The notes under the pieces: generated by a model | Database searches by the model: none | Seen by the model: the letters and a program-made list of their open reading frames with translations, nothing else | What the model was told of the DNA's origin: nothing | Program-made: the position numbers and the translations under genes | Assembly: GCF_007992175.1 (NCBI RefSeq) | Contig: NZ_BJZT01000013.1 | Coordinates: 62,001 to 126,000, forward strand | Length of the DNA: 64,000 bases | Source: Methylobacterium haplocladii | GTDB taxonomy: Bacteria > Pseudomonadota > Alphaproteobacteria > Rhizobiales > Beijerinckiaceae | Reading direction: 5' to 3' | In this document: positions 29,583 through 39,065 of the stretch, piece after piece | How the letters are laid out: each line of letters starts with the position of its first letter | How positions within the stretch are numbered: position 1 is the first letter of the stretch

Positions 29583-30839
29583 ATGATCCCGGACGGTCTC
29601 GACGCGGACGGATTGCAACGCCTCCTCACGCGCCCCAGCGTCGTGGCCTGTCTTGCCGCACTCCGCGCGGAAGGCGAGGAGACGCGCCTCGTCGGGGGCT
29701 GCGTGCGCGATGCCCTGCTCGGTCAGGACGCGGCCGACATCGACCTCGCCACGACGCACAGGCCCGCGCGTACCATGGCGCTCGCCAGGGCCGCCGGGCT
29801 CAAGGCGGTGCCGACGGGCTTCGACCACGGCACCGTCACCCTCGTCGTCGATGGCGCGCCCGTCGAGGTTACGACCTTGCGCGAAGACATCGAGACCGAC
29901 GGGCGCCATGCCGTCGTGCGCTTCGGCCGCGATTTCGGCCGCGATGCCGAGCGGCGCGACTTCACCATCAACGCGCTCTCGCTCGACGCGGACGGCCGGC
30001 TCCACGATCTCACCGACGGCCTCGCCGATCTCGACGCCGGCCGGGTCCGGTTCATCGGCGATCCCGCCACGCGCCTTCGTGAGGATGCGCTCCGCGCGCT
30101 GCGCTTCTTCCGCTTCCATGCTCGCTTCGGGCGCGGCGAACCGAACCCGGCGGGCCTTCGCGCGGTCGTCGCCGCTCGTTCCACCCTCGACCGTCTCTCG
30201 CGCGAGCGGGTACGGGCGGAAACCCTGAAGCTGCTGCTCGCCCCGCGCGCCGTGGCGGCCATCACCGTCATGAGCGAGACCGGGCTCCTGGCCCGCCTCC
30301 TCGGCGGGGTCGGCGATCTGGGGCGGCTTGCCCGAGCCGCCTCGGACCCGGGCGCCTCCGCGGTCGCGCGGCTCGCAGCGCTCGGTGTCCGGATCGTCGA
30401 GGATGCCGAGCGCCTGCGCGAGAGCCTGCGGCTCTCGAAGGCCGAACACGCGCATCTCGCAGGCTATGCCGTGGCCTCGACGGATCTGCACGGCCGCGCG
30501 GCGATCGAGGGGCGGGAGGTCCGAGGTCTCGCCGCGACCCACGGGCCGGCCATGCTCGCCGAGGTGCTGCGCGCCCTCGACGGCGAGCCGCGCCCGCGGG
30601 TCGACGACGAGGCCCGCGCTGTCCTGGCCGGTCTGGTGGCGTCCCGCGACCGGCCGGCGCTTCCCCTCGGCGGCGGCGACCTCGTCGCCCGCGGCGTCCC
30701 CCCCGGCCGCGCCGTCGGCCGCGGCCTCGCGGCGGCACGGGCGCTCTGGCTCGCGGAGGGCTGCCCGACGGACGCGGCCGCCCGGGAGCGCCTCATCGCG
30801 CACGCCGTGGCGGCGGCGGAGGAGAGCGTGTCCGGTTGA
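29583..30839 (+). CDS. cca: CCA tRNA nucleotidyltransferase
   Basis: A 418-residue class II nucleotidyltransferase. Head motif LVGGCVRDALLG, catalytic carboxylates DIDLAT, the block ERRDFTINALSLDADG and the template-arm motif RFIGDPATRLREDALRALRF are all present. It adds or repairs the 3' CCA of tRNAs in the cytoplasm. The ATG at 29583 (MIPDGLDADGLQRLL) is chosen; an upstream GTG at 29454 lies in repeat sequence. It ends the DUF1285-NUDIX-DUF6111-cca set. Confidence 0.95.
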   Translation: MIPDGLDADGLQRLLTRPSVVACLAALRAEGEETRLVGGCVRDALLGQDAADIDLATTHRPARTMALARAAGLKAVPTGFDHGTVTLVVDGAPVEVTTLREDIETDGRHAVVRFGRDFGRDAERRDFTINALSLDADGRLHDLTDGLADLDAGRVRFIGDPATRLREDALRALRFFRFHARFGRGEPNPAGLRAVVAARSTLDRLSRERVRAETLKLLLAPRAVAAITVMSETGLLARLLGGVGDLGRLARAASDPGASAVARLAALGVRIVEDAERLRESLRLSKAEHAHLAGYAVASTDLHGRAAIEGREVRGLAATHGPAMLAEVLRALDGEPRPRVDDEARAVLAGLVASRDRPALPLGGGDLVARGVPPGRAVGRGLAAARALWLAEGCPTDAAARERLIAHAVAAAEESVSG

Positions 30840-30918
30840 GCGGATCGGCGGTGCGCGCCTCCCTCGCCCCGCTTGCGGGGAGAGGGGGGCGCGTAGGCCG
30901 ATCCGATCGACCGGAGAC
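30840..30918. repeat. Short partial family D repeat
   Basis: CCTCGCCCCGCTTGCGGGGA followed by GAGGGGGGCGCGTAGGCCGA resembles the left end of the family D copies near 49370 and 51945. It lies between the cca and trpA 3' ends. Confidence 0.6.
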
Positions 30919-30922
30919 GAGA

Positions 30923-31756
30923 TCAATCGCCCCGCTTCGTCTCCCGCACGCCGGCCGCGAGTTCCCGCACCAGCGTCGTCACGGCTTCGACAGTGCCGGC
31001 ACCCGCACGGTTCTCGCCGCCGAGGCTGTCGGCGAGGGCGGCGACCAGGGCCGAGCCGACGACGACGCCGTCCGCACCGCGGGCGATGGCGGCCGCGTCG
31101 GCACGCGTCCTGACGCCGAAGCCCACGACCACGGGCAGCTCGGTATGGGGCCGGATGCGGCCGACGGCTTCCGCGACGCGGCCGAAATCCGGGGTCGCCG
31201 TGCCGGTGATGCCGGTGATCGAGACGTAATAGACGAAGCCGGCGGTGTTCTTCAGCACGGCCGGCAGCCGGTTCGCGTCGGTGGTCGGCGTGGCCAGACG
31301 GATGAAGGCGAGGCCCTTGGCCAGGGCCGGCAGGCACAGCTCCTCGTCCTCCTCCGGCGGCAGATCGACCACGATGAGGCCGTCGATGCCGGCAGCGAGC
31401 GCGTCGTCGAGGAAGCGCGGGACGCCGTAGACGTAGATCGGGTTGTAATAGCCCATCAGCACGACCGGCGTGTCGCGGTTCGACTCACGGAAGCGGCTCA
31501 CCAAGGCCAGGGTCTTGCGCAGGTCCTGCCCGGCGGCGAGCGCCCGCAGGCCCGCCGCCTGGATCGCCGGGCCGTCGGCCATCGGGTCGGTGAAGGGCAG
31601 GCCGAACTCGACGATGTCCGCCCCGGCCTCGGGGAGCGCCTTCAGCAGGGCGAGCGAGGTCTCGGGATCGGGGTCTCCCGCCATCACATAGGTGACGAGG
31701 GCGGCGCGGCCTTCCGCGCGGCAGCGGGCGAAGGTGGCGTCGATGCGGGCGGTCAT
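30923..31756 (-). CDS. trpA: Tryptophan synthase alpha subunit
   Basis: A 277-residue TIM-barrel enzyme. The active-site glutamate is in [20 protein letters not shown], the loop aspartate in [10 protein letters not shown], and the phosphate site in [13 protein letters not shown] and [12 protein letters not shown]. It cleaves indole-3-glycerol phosphate to indole and glyceraldehyde 3-phosphate in complex with TrpB. The ATG giving [20 protein letters not shown] is the normal start; the upstream extension is not conserved. trpB is not adjacent (the next upstream DNA is an AT-rich gap and a divergent small gene), so trpA is unlinked here. It is convergent with cca. Confidence 0.96.
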   Translation of the reverse strand: MTARIDATFARCRAEGRAALVTYVMAGDPDPETSLALLKALPEAGADIVEFGLPFTDPMADGPAIQAAGLRALAAGQDLRKTLALVSRFRESNRDTPVVLMGYYNPIYVYGVPRFLDDALAAGIDGLIVVDLPPEEDEELCLPALAKGLAFIRLATPTTDANRLPAVLKNTAGFVYYVSITGITGTATPDFGRVAEAVGRIRPHTELPVVVGFGVRTRADAAAIARGADGVVVGSALVAALADSLGGENRAGAGTVEAVTTLVRELAAGVRETKRGD

Positions 31757-32022
31757 GGCCGAAATCCGGGAAGGAACGCTGGGTCTCGAAGCGGTCGCGC
31801 CTACACCATCGCCATCGACGCGTGAAGCGTGAGGGGATGCCGGGTCGTGCAAGGCAGGCCGATCGCCCAAAACCGCCTGATGCGGCGTCATGGCGCAAGT
31901 CGGGGTCTCTGCCATGAGATCCGAGTGTGTCTCAGTATAAATCACAGTAATAACTGAATAAATTATCATGTTTTATATTGTTTGGCAGTAAAAAGAGTTT
32001 ATTGTTCAGCTTGGTGGCTTTG
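31757..32022. other. AT-rich divergent gap between trpA and the 68-residue gene
   Basis: Bases 31920-32050 are the AT-richest stretch of this part of the window (TATAAATCACAGTAATAACT and TTATCATGTTTTATATTG). No gene is seen. It probably holds promoters for trpA and for the gene at 32059. Confidence 0.5.
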
Positions 32023-32050
32023 TTGAAATTTCTTTGTAGCGCTCTATAGT
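32023..32050 (+). promoter_or_regulatory. Strong sigma-70-type promoter candidate
   Basis: TTGAAA (32023-32028), a 16-base spacer and TATAGT (32045-32050), each 5/6 to consensus. Transcription would begin near 32057, right at the TTG of the following frame, so the mRNA would be leaderless or translation begins farther in, at GTG 32098. Confidence 0.55.
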
Positions 32051-32058
32051 GAAAGACC

Positions 32059-32265
32059 TTGGCGTTCGAAGACGTCGATTTTTCCCCCGAGGTCGACGTG
32101 AGCAGTCGTGAGCGCGCCAAGATGGAAGAGGTCATCGAACTCTTCCTCGAAGCGCGCAGGCGGCTCGGGTCGGACGGCTCCTTTACCACGCGTGTGCTGC
32201 TCGACATGCTGCTGCTGGATCTTGGCCGGGAGCTTGTAGCCCTATCCGGCAAAAAATCCGATTGA
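32059..32265 (+). CDS. Small hypothetical helical protein
   Basis: A 68-residue protein from TTG at 32059, or 55 residues from GTG at 32098. The GTG has a good GAGG site 5 bases upstream and fits better with the promoter at 32023-32050, so the shorter form is plausible. The conserved-looking part SSRERAKMEEVIELFLEARR and LLDMLLLDLGRELVALSGKK is charged and helical with no known domain. It stands 138 bases before the histidine kinase gene. Confidence 0.6.
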   Translation: MAFEDVDFSPEVDVSSRERAKMEEVIELFLEARRRLGSDGSFTTRVLLDMLLLDLGRELVALSGKKSD

Positions 32266-32403
32266 GAACGCGCATCTTGGCTGCGCCGACCGGATTCGCG
32301 ACGATCCGGTGACTCTTCCTTAGGTCTCTTTCTCAAGCCCCCCTTCACGTGCCGCTGTCACGGTCCTCGCCTCTGGCCGCGGGGCCGTGCGTGGAGCGTG
32401 TCG

Positions 32404-34488
32404 ATGTCGTTGCAGGGGATCGCGCTGCTGGTCCTGGGCCTGACCGTGATCGGGCTTGCGGCCCTGCTGGTCGCCGCCATCCGCCGGGACGGCTCCGCCA
32501 CGCAGGACCCGGACGATGCCGAGGCGTTGCAGGACCGGCTCTGGCTGCTCTCGGAGAGCGAGGAGCGCTACCGCACGCTGATCGAGGCGACCACCGAATG
32601 CATCGTCCAGCGCGACGGCCAGGGCCGCATCACCTTCGCCAACGCGGGATTCGCGGCGATGCTCGGCGCCAGCCCCCTCGATCTGATCGGCTCGATGGTG
32701 CAGCTCCAGATCCTGGAGCCCGGCGAGACCGTGCAGCGTGCGGACGGCGTCCGGCAGGTCGAGGAGCGGGTGCTTCCGGTGGACGGGCGCCCGCGCTGGT
32801 TCTCCTTCATCGAGATGCCGGTTCAGGGCAGCGGCGGCGCGCCGCACTGGCTTCGGGCCGGCTGCGACGTCACCGCCCGGATCGAGGCGGCGCGTTCGCT
32901 CGATGAAGCCAAGAGCCGGGCGGAGAGCGCCAACATCGCGAAATCCCGCTTCCTCGCCACCGTCAGCCACGAATTCCGCACGCCGCTCAACGGCATCCTC
33001 GGCATGGCCGACCTCGTGCTCGAAACCGGGCTCGATGCCGAGCAGCGCACCTATGTCGAGGCCGTCCGCACCAGCGGCAAGGCGCTGCTCTCCCTGGTCG
33101 ACGGCATCCTCGATTTTTCGCGGATCGAGGCGGGAAAGCTCGACCTCGCGGCCGAGCCGTTCGACGTCGCGGCGACGGTCGAAGGCGTGATCGAGCTGCT
33201 GGCGCCGCGCGCCCAGGACAAGGGGTTGGAGATCGCCCTCGACGTCGCCGACGACTTCCTGGCGCAGCGCGTCGGCGATGCCGACCGGGTCCGGCAGATC
33301 CTGCTCAACCTCGCCGGCAACGCGATCAAGTTCACGCAGACCGGCGGCGTCGGGGTCGTGCTGTCGCAGACGGCCGACGCCGTCGTGCTGTCGATCGAGG
33401 ACACCGGCCCGGGTATCCCCGAAGAGCGGATACCGGCGCTGTTCGAAGAGTTCGAGCAGGGCGACGGCAGCGCCAGCCGGCACCACGAGGGCACCGGCCT
33501 CGGGCTCGCCATCACGCAGCGGCTGGTGGAGCGCATGAGCGGGCGCATCGAGGTCGTCTCCAAGCCGGGTCGCGGCAGCGTGTTTCGGGTGTTCCTGCCG
33601 TTGCCGCCGGCAAGCGACGAGACGGCTTCCCGCCCGCCGTCATTGCGTGCGCGAAAGATCCTGATCGTGGCGGAATCGGCGTTCCAGGCGCCCTACCTCG
33701 CCCGGCGCCTCTCCCGGTCTGGGGCCGCGGCCGTGATCGTCCCGAGCGTCGAGGCAGCGCTCGATGCGCTCTCCGGAGCCGGCTTCGACGCGCTCATCGC
33801 CGACCGCGCGCTGGGTGACGCGGGCGTGCGCCGCCTCGCGGCCGAGGCCCGGCGCGGGGGGGTGCGCTGCAGCCTGATCCTGCTCTCGCCCTTCGACCGG
33901 CGCGAATTCGGCGCACCGGGCGCCGCGGGCTTCGACAGCTACCTGATCAAGCCCGTGCGCGCCCGCTCGCTGTTCGATCGCCTCCTGGAGCCGGGCACCG
34001 GCCCCGCCGCCGCGGAACCGCCGGCGGTCGCGGCCACGCCGCGCCCGGACCCCGCCGGTTCGGCGGAGGCCCCGCGCGCCCAGGGGCGTCCGATGCCCGG
34101 CCGCGGCCGGCGCGTGCTGCTCGCCGAGGACAATCCGATCAACGCGCTGCTGGCCACCAAAGCCCTCGAACGCCTCGGGGCCACGGTGACGCTGGCCCGC
34201 GACGGCATCGAGGCGCTCGCCGCGATCGAGGCCTCTCCGACCCCCTTCGACCTCGCCCTGATCGACATCCGGATGCCCGGCCTCGACGGTCTCGAGACGG
34301 TCCGCCGCATCCGGACCCGCGAAGCCGAGGGCGCCCCCGTGCCGCATCGACTCGTCGCCCTCACCGCCAATGCCGCCGGCGAGGACGAACGCGCCGCCCG
34401 CCAAGCCGGCTTCGACGCCTTCCTGCCCAAGCCCCTCGATCTCAAGGCGCTGCCTGGGTTGCTGGAGTGGCGCGCGCGGGCTGCGTGA
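32404..34488 (+). CDS. Hybrid sensor histidine kinase with two receiver domains
   Basis: A 694-residue protein: one N-terminal membrane helix ([19 protein letters not shown]), a PAS domain ([20 protein letters not shown]), HisKA with [10 protein letters not shown] (His about 189), HATPase_c with [22 protein letters not shown] and [10 protein letters not shown], a first receiver-like domain ([11 protein letters not shown]) lacking the usual acidic pair, an Ala/Pro linker, and a C-terminal receiver [13 protein letters not shown] with phospho-acceptor Asp about 621 in [11 protein letters not shown]. Autophosphorylation and relay to Asp621 are expected. The ATG at 32404 is chosen with GGAG 7 bases upstream; GTG at 32398 is the alternative. 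No cognate response regulator is adjacent. Confidence 0.92.
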   Translation: MSLQGIALLVLGLTVIGLAALLVAAIRRDGSATQDPDDAEALQDRLWLLSESEERYRTLIEATTECIVQRDGQGRITFANAGFAAMLGASPLDLIGSMVQLQILEPGETVQRADGVRQVEERVLPVDGRPRWFSFIEMPVQGSGGAPHWLRAGCDVTARIEAARSLDEAKSRAESANIAKSRFLATVSHEFRTPLNGILGMADLVLETGLDAEQRTYVEAVRTSGKALLSLVDGILDFSRIEAGKLDLAAEPFDVAATVEGVIELLAPRAQDKGLEIALDVADDFLAQRVGDADRVRQILLNLAGNAIKFTQTGGVGVVLSQTADAVVLSIEDTGPGIPEERIPALFEEFEQGDGSASRHHEGTGLGLAITQRLVERMSGRIEVVSKPGRGSVFRVFLPLPPASDETASRPPSLRARKILIVAESAFQAPYLARRLSRSGAAAVIVPSVEAALDALSGAGFDALIADRALGDAGVRRLAAEARRGGVRCSLILLSPFDRREFGAPGAAGFDSYLIKPVRARSLFDRLLEPGTGPAAAEPPAVAATPRPDPAGSAEAPRAQGRPMPGRGRRVLLAEDNPINALLATKALERLGATVTLARDGIEALAAIEASPTPFDLALIDIRMPGLDGLETVRRIRTREAEGAPVPHRLVALTANAAGEDERAARQAGFDAFLPKPLDLKALPGLLEWRARAA

Positions 34489-34597
34489 GGGGCGGGCTGC
34501 CCCGGGTGCTCCTGCCTGCACAGCATGGCACGGGTGGTCGCTCTGCCGTCGGCCGATTGGGATTGGCACTCCGGGCGGGCGGTCGTAGACAACCCGA

Positions 34598-35209
34598 ATG
34601 ATCGCAGCTCAGGCCATGAGACTTCTTCCGGATCTCCTGGCCCCGCAGTCGCGGACCGTCCGGAGCGGCCGTGACGCATTCGGCGTGACGGGCGAGACAC
34701 GCCTTGGATTGAGTGAGGCATCGGCTGCCTTGGGGATCGATCTACCGCGTGTCGCAGGAGAGATCCGGCGACGCGTGGACGCATTCCTGACATCGCAGTC
34801 CGGTCCGACCGCCGGTGCACGGGATATCGTTCTGCTCTCGGTCCTGGCACTCCTCGACATGATGACCTTGACCGATGATGTACGCCTCGTTCTTGCTGGG
34901 CGGGACGCCCCATGGGTGGCCGCCTACGGCGCATCGCACGAGCTCGAGGTTCGGCTCCTACCTGGGAGCGAGAGCCAGGCTCCTCTCGCCGCCGATCACA
35001 CGCTGCTTGCTCTGGGACTGCCGTTGCGGGAGCTGTCCGGGTATGTCGACAACGCGCATGCGGTGAAGGGAATCGTCCTCGCGCCCGTCTTGGACGACGA
35101 TGCGACCCGCTCGATCACCTCTCGGCTTCCGGTTCCCTCGAATGAGATAGCGACGGGCGTGGATCTCGGTATGGGCGGGACGGTCGCATGGCTCTGGCCG
35201 CGCCTGTGA
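34598..35209 (+). CDS. Unknown protein upstream of a GT61 gene
   Basis: A 203-residue protein with no recognised domain and no signal peptide. A hydrophobic run DIVLLSVLALLDMM lies mid-protein. Codon use is somewhat less GC3-rich than in core genes. The ATG at 34598 or a later ATG (residue 7) may start it. It ends 34 bases before the GT61 ATG, so the two are probably co-transcribed and it may serve the glycan island, but nothing in the sequence assigns a role. Confidence 0.6.
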   Translation: MIAAQAMRLLPDLLAPQSRTVRSGRDAFGVTGETRLGLSEASAALGIDLPRVAGEIRRRVDAFLTSQSGPTAGARDIVLLSVLALLDMMTLTDDVRLVLAGRDAPWVAAYGASHELEVRLLPGSESQAPLAADHTLLALGLPLRELSGYVDNAHAVKGIVLAPVLDDDATRSITSRLPVPSNEIATGVDLGMGGTVAWLWPRL

Positions 35210-35243
35210 CACACTCTCGGACACGCCCCGGCCATTGCCACCC

Positions 35244-36371
35244 ATGACATCTCGGCTCGTCAGCGAACTGCCACTAGGGCACCTCGGCCTGCTGCCGTCG
35301 AACCGAGCGGGGTGGTATGAGTTCGGCTCTGCCAAATCGATCGAGATGCCGTCGCCTTCGTTTCTCGGGGGGGCCGGCGGCCTGGAACTCCTCACGCGCT
35401 TCGCCGGACGGCCGATGACGATGCCGGCCCATGGCTGCGCCGTGCTGACCGATGCCTACGCTTACGGCGACGGTCTGGCCTTCGTCGACGACCATCTCCT
35501 GCTCGATTCGTCGGTGACGGCATCGCCGATCGATATCGGTGCCTGGGGTTTCTTCCGCGATGTCGGCCCCCTGCACGATGGCAAGCGCCGCATCGATAAC
35601 TGGTCGGAGCATCCGCACCGGCTCGGCGAGGCCGTGCTCCTCGCCCGCCGCAGCGACTTCGTCTACGGCCATTGGCTGCTCGAGACGCTTCCGCGTGTTC
35701 GGCTCGCGCAACGCCTGTGCAGCGATCAGGCGGCCTTCATCGTGAGCGCGTCGATCGCCGAGTATCAGATCGAGATGCTGGAACAGCTCGGCATCGCCCG
35801 AAGTCGCCTGTTTCCGCTCAATCCCGGTATCGCGGTCCACTGCGACAGGCTCATCGTTCCGAGCCTTGCACACTGGAGCAGCAACGTCGTCCACGACTTC
35901 GCCTGCGAAACCTACGATGCGCTGATTACCGACTGTATCGCCCGCGCCGGACACGGGCGAGCCCATGACCGGATTCTGGTGACCCGAAGCTCGCGCAAAC
36001 GAGATCCCCGGCCGCTGTTCAACCTCGCCGATGTGGAGGTGGTAGCACGACGGCACGGCTTCGTGACCGTCGATCCGGGGGCCGTTCCGTGGTGGGAGCA
36101 GATTGCGATCTTCGCGCAGGCGTCCGCCGTCGTCGGGCAGTCCGGCTCGGGGCTTCACAACACCGTCTACACGGGGGAACGTGGCCACGTCCTCGTCCTT
36201 CAGCCCAATCACAGCCGCAACTTCCTGCAGACCTCCATCGCGGCGATCCGGCGCCATCGGATCTCCTATCTGTTCGGCGAATCATTTTCTGCGTTCGATC
36301 GCGAGGGGTCCGAATGCGGCTACGTCATCGACGTCGACCTGCTCGATCAGACTCTATCGACGATCATCTGA
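35244..36371 (+). CDS. Glycosyltransferase family 61 (DUF563) protein
   Basis: A 375-residue protein with the DUF563 signature: YGHWLLETLPRVRLAQRLCS in the centre, LVTRSSRKRDPRPLFN, and the late block SAVVGQSGSGLHNTVYTGE, corresponding to the GxHGxGLxN motif of GT61. Such enzymes transfer sugars in capsular or other surface polysaccharide synthesis. The ATG at 35244 is chosen; a TTG three codons upstream is also possible. It follows the unknown gene by 34 bases and opens the glycan island that runs to 43456. Confidence 0.82.
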   Translation: MTSRLVSELPLGHLGLLPSNRAGWYEFGSAKSIEMPSPSFLGGAGGLELLTRFAGRPMTMPAHGCAVLTDAYAYGDGLAFVDDHLLLDSSVTASPIDIGAWGFFRDVGPLHDGKRRIDNWSEHPHRLGEAVLLARRSDFVYGHWLLETLPRVRLAQRLCSDQAAFIVSASIAEYQIEMLEQLGIARSRLFPLNPGIAVHCDRLIVPSLAHWSSNVVHDFACETYDALITDCIARAGHGRAHDRILVTRSSRKRDPRPLFNLADVEVVARRHGFVTVDPGAVPWWEQIAIFAQASAVVGQSGSGLHNTVYTGERGHVLVLQPNHSRNFLQTSIAAIRRHRISYLFGESFSAFDREGSECGYVIDVDLLDQTLSTII

Positions 36372-36820
36372 GTCGATGCAGAGCCTGATGTTTCATGACA
36401 CGATGCGGGACGACTTCGGCTCTCCAGCTTGCACTGCTTCGGCCGAAGTCTTCCTGGATCATCTCAGGCGGCCATCCCCGGGGCGATGCTCATAGTTTGA
36501 TGCCTTCCTCGACCGGCCGGTAGGAGATCGTCCGCAAAACCGGTGCAACCTGATGACAGCAGGATGCTAGCCTTGACGCCCAGGCTCCAAGACGTTCAGA
36601 GGATAGGCGATCGACCGAAGGACGCCGCTTGACCAACCGCTTTGCTCGCGCAACCGCGGTTGCCGCCACATGGATGGAAGCAGGAAGTGCCTTGTTTTTC
36701 AACCGCTGTCATCGAGTAGATTGAGAATCTTGCGCATATGCCTGAAACGCAAACTTCAGCCATGCTGACTCAAGTCATCCATAAGAGGATGCGGGTGATC
36801 GAAGCGCAGAACTGCGAGCT
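36372..36820. other. Gene-free stretch at the GC drop in the glycan island
   Basis: About 450 bases in which GC content falls from the normal high level to that of the following low-GC gene. Short frames on both strands have no codon bias and no recognised product. It looks like a junction of DNA of different origin, but no terminal repeats or transposase fragments were recognised. Confidence 0.5.
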
Positions 36821-37771
36821 GTGATGTTGCAAGATGATCTGATGTTTGCCTATTTTGTTACAGCAAATAGGTTTGATCGACTCAAAAATTCGCTGATTGA
36901 ACAGATAAAGATCGGCATTGGAATCGCGCGTCAAAGTTACTTGATTACGGATTGTCGTCCGGCCAGCATGCCGAAGACCATTGTCGATTTTTTTGGTGAT
37001 CGCATAGTCGCAGAGGATCCCTACGTTCTAGACGATAGTGGAAATCGATCATTTTCTTTTTCAAAACTGCGAAACTCAGCTATTAAAACCGCTAGAGCAT
37101 CAAAAGCATCATGGATGTTTTTCTGCGATGCTGACACGGTTTTAGCAAAAATTATCTTGCCTAGACCTGGTGAATATTACACTATACCATATGTTTATTG
37201 GCAAAAAACCGAAAAAGAAACTATCAATCAATCCTTGAAAGAAATCGAAAGCATCGGAGCGGCCGCCTTTTCAGAGGGGAATTCTTGGTTCGTTCTTCAT
37301 CGGAACGTCTTCGATGCTCTGGATTTTAACGAGCAGATTTTTGGCTATGGTTGGGAAGATCTCGAGTTTTCGGTTCGCGTGCAAGCCAAAGGATTTGTTC
37401 CTGGGCGTTGCGGAACGCATATTATTCACCTGTATCACACACAAGAAGATCGGCAGGTCGACTGGCCGCAGTTTTATCGAAATCAAGCAGTTTTCGAAGC
37501 CATACAAATCCAAGTTCAAAACGGCTACGTGCCAGATTGGAGGAATTCTGAGACCCTAAAAACATCACATTCCGCTTGGGTGGCCGATTTATATTTTGAT
37601 TACACTGGTAATATTGTTGTGAATCCATTGAGCAAAACCGCGAATCGATTCGACATAGTTGATGGCAAATTTGTCATTCACTGGAACGATTGGCCGGCAG
37701 AAGTTTTTGAAAGAGATATAGAAGGCTTGGCGTATATCGGCCCGCTAGTAATTAGCCCGACTACGATTTAG
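36821..37771 (+). CDS. Low-GC GT-A-type glycosyltransferase (galactosyltransferase-like)
   Basis: A ~316-residue protein with GT-A features: an N-terminal FAYFVTANRFDRL strand, the metal-binding SWMFFCDADTV, and the acceptor-side motif FGYGWEDLEFSVRVQAKGF of the Glyco_transf_7C type. It likely transfers a sugar in surface-glycan synthesis. Base composition is strikingly low (near 42 % GC by eye, many AT-ending codons) compared with about 69 % around it, a sign of recent transfer. The start is uncertain (GTG 36821, ATG 36824 or ATG 36842). It is flanked by gene-free AT-richer DNA on both sides. Confidence 0.78.
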   Translation: MMLQDDLMFAYFVTANRFDRLKNSLIEQIKIGIGIARQSYLITDCRPASMPKTIVDFFGDRIVAEDPYVLDDSGNRSFSFSKLRNSAIKTARASKASWMFFCDADTVLAKIILPRPGEYYTIPYVYWQKTEKETINQSLKEIESIGAAAFSEGNSWFVLHRNVFDALDFNEQIFGYGWEDLEFSVRVQAKGFVPGRCGTHIIHLYHTQEDRQVDWPQFYRNQAVFEAIQIQVQNGYVPDWRNSETLKTSHSAWVADLYFDYTGNIVVNPLSKTANRFDIVDGKFVIHWNDWPAEVFERDIEGLAYIGPLVISPTTI

Positions 37772-38002
37772 CACGACACTCCAGGCGCAGTGCTTCTCTT
37801 CGTCAGACGGTTTTAGAGACCTGAAGCGTCTCTTATAGATGCTTTTCAGGCTATTACGGCCGCAATACAGCATTGTGAGGTGTGGTATTTGGACAAGCCT
37901 AAAACGATAATCAGTATCTGGCGCTAAGATTCACTCCCGGACTGTTTCGCTCTGACGAGCAGGCTGATGTCTTGGCCGATGCCTGGAAGGTGTCCGAGAT
38001 CA

Positions 38003-38662
38003 TCAGGCGCCCAACGGCCCCGTGATGGGCATCTGTCTCGCGCCCTGGGGCTTCTTCTCGAATACGATGATGCTGTCATAGAACGACATGGAGTGAATGG
38101 ATTTCGTAAAATCCGAGATCGGCAGTGCGTTCCTGGTATACGAGGCGTTCATGTCGTCGATCTTGTGCTTGCAGATTTCAAGAAAGGACTTCGGATCGTC
38201 AAGGCCGCCGCCAAATTCAGGCCAGTAGCATGTATGCGTATCTTCTACCATATACACGCCCGTCGGCGATATGCGATGAAACAGAAGATTGAAAGTATTG
38301 GTCATGTGCTCCATCATGTGACTTCCATCATCGAGCACGATGTCGATGCGAGGATATTTCTGGAGAATGGCGTCGATAACGTTCGGTTCGTCCTGGCTGC
38401 CGATGAAAATCTCGACGTTTTCTGACTCGTGGCGCTTGAAGTCTGGATTGATGTCGACGCCGACTATTTTACATCCTGGGCCAAAGTACTCTTTCCACAT
38501 CTGAACCGAACCGCCATGAGCAACGCCGATTTCGAGCATGACCGGGCTCTTGTTGCGAAAGCGCTCGAAGTGGCGTTCATAGATATCGAAGTAGTGTATC
38601 CACTTAAGTAGAGGCTTATGGCCGTTGGAAAGGAAGTATTTATGGAGAAATCCGTCACTCAT
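38003..38662 (-). CDS. Class I SAM-dependent methyltransferase, CmcI/MycE-like
   Basis: A 219-residue protein with SAM motif I VMLEIGVAHGGSVQMWKEYF, acidic motif KIVGVDINPDF, and the metal/catalytic block DIVLDDGSHMMEHMTNTFNL plus GVYMVEDTHTCYWPEFGGG, which match the macrocin O-methyltransferase/CmcI type. These modify sugars, often hydroxyls on glycans or antibiotics, so a role in methylating a surface sugar is plausible. GC content is well below the surroundings, like the gene at 36821. It is on the opposite strand to its neighbours; 37772-38002 between them holds no gene. Confidence 0.85.
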   Translation of the reverse strand: MSDGFLHKYFLSNGHKPLLKWIHYFDIYERHFERFRNKSPVMLEIGVAHGGSVQMWKEYFGPGCKIVGVDINPDFKRHESENVEIFIGSQDEPNVIDAILQKYPRIDIVLDDGSHMMEHMTNTFNLLFHRISPTGVYMVEDTHTCYWPEFGGGLDDPKSFLEICKHKIDDMNASYTRNALPISDFTKSIHSMSFYDSIIVFEKKPQGARQMPITGPLGA

Positions 38663-39065
38663 TATTGATCTCTATTTTCGTCCATCCGGATGACTCTCAA
38701 AGTAACAGATGGCGGTCGGATGGCAAGCGCTATGGCCTCGAGTTGGCGCGTCGGCAAGTGTCACCCTTCGTGGCTGCTAGTAGCGGCCTCTCGGCGCAGC
38801 CAACCTCGTACTGCCTGAGCCAATCACGGCATCGGAAACAATGGCGTATTCCGGGGGCAAGGTTTCTGCGCTCTCCTCGTGAGCGATGATTTGCACTTTG
38901 TCGGAAGCTGCCGGAAACGGCAGCTTTGTTGGTCCGTTCCGCTTCCAGACGATCATTGGATGACAAGGGCGGCCCCGCCGCTTATGTGAGCCGGGCCGTT
39001 CGAGATGGTGCGTTGCAAAAGGCCAGCCCAACGATGGAGCAGTCCAAGCGAGAGGCGCGCTTCCG
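38663..39065. other. Gene-free stretch with a GAAA-tetraloop hairpin
   Basis: No gene is recognised. At 38905-38926 AAGCTGCCG-GAAA-CGGCAGCTT forms a perfect 9-bp stem with a stable tetraloop followed by TGTT. This could be a terminator of a small RNA or of an undetected short transcript on the plus strand. The rest must contain the promoter of the large glycosyltransferase gene. Confidence 0.45.

Noticed and set aside
29319..31337. 672-codon minus-strand frame across cca
   Set aside because: Shadow of cca and trpA; starts and ends inside repeats and has no motif.
30923..31969. 348-residue TrpA
   Set aside because: The extra N-terminal 71 residues read through an AT-rich promoter region; the conserved protein begins at MTARIDATF.
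36490..36702. 70-codon minus-strand frame as a transposase remnant
   Set aside because: No recognisable transposase motif, no terminal repeats and no gene-like codon bias.
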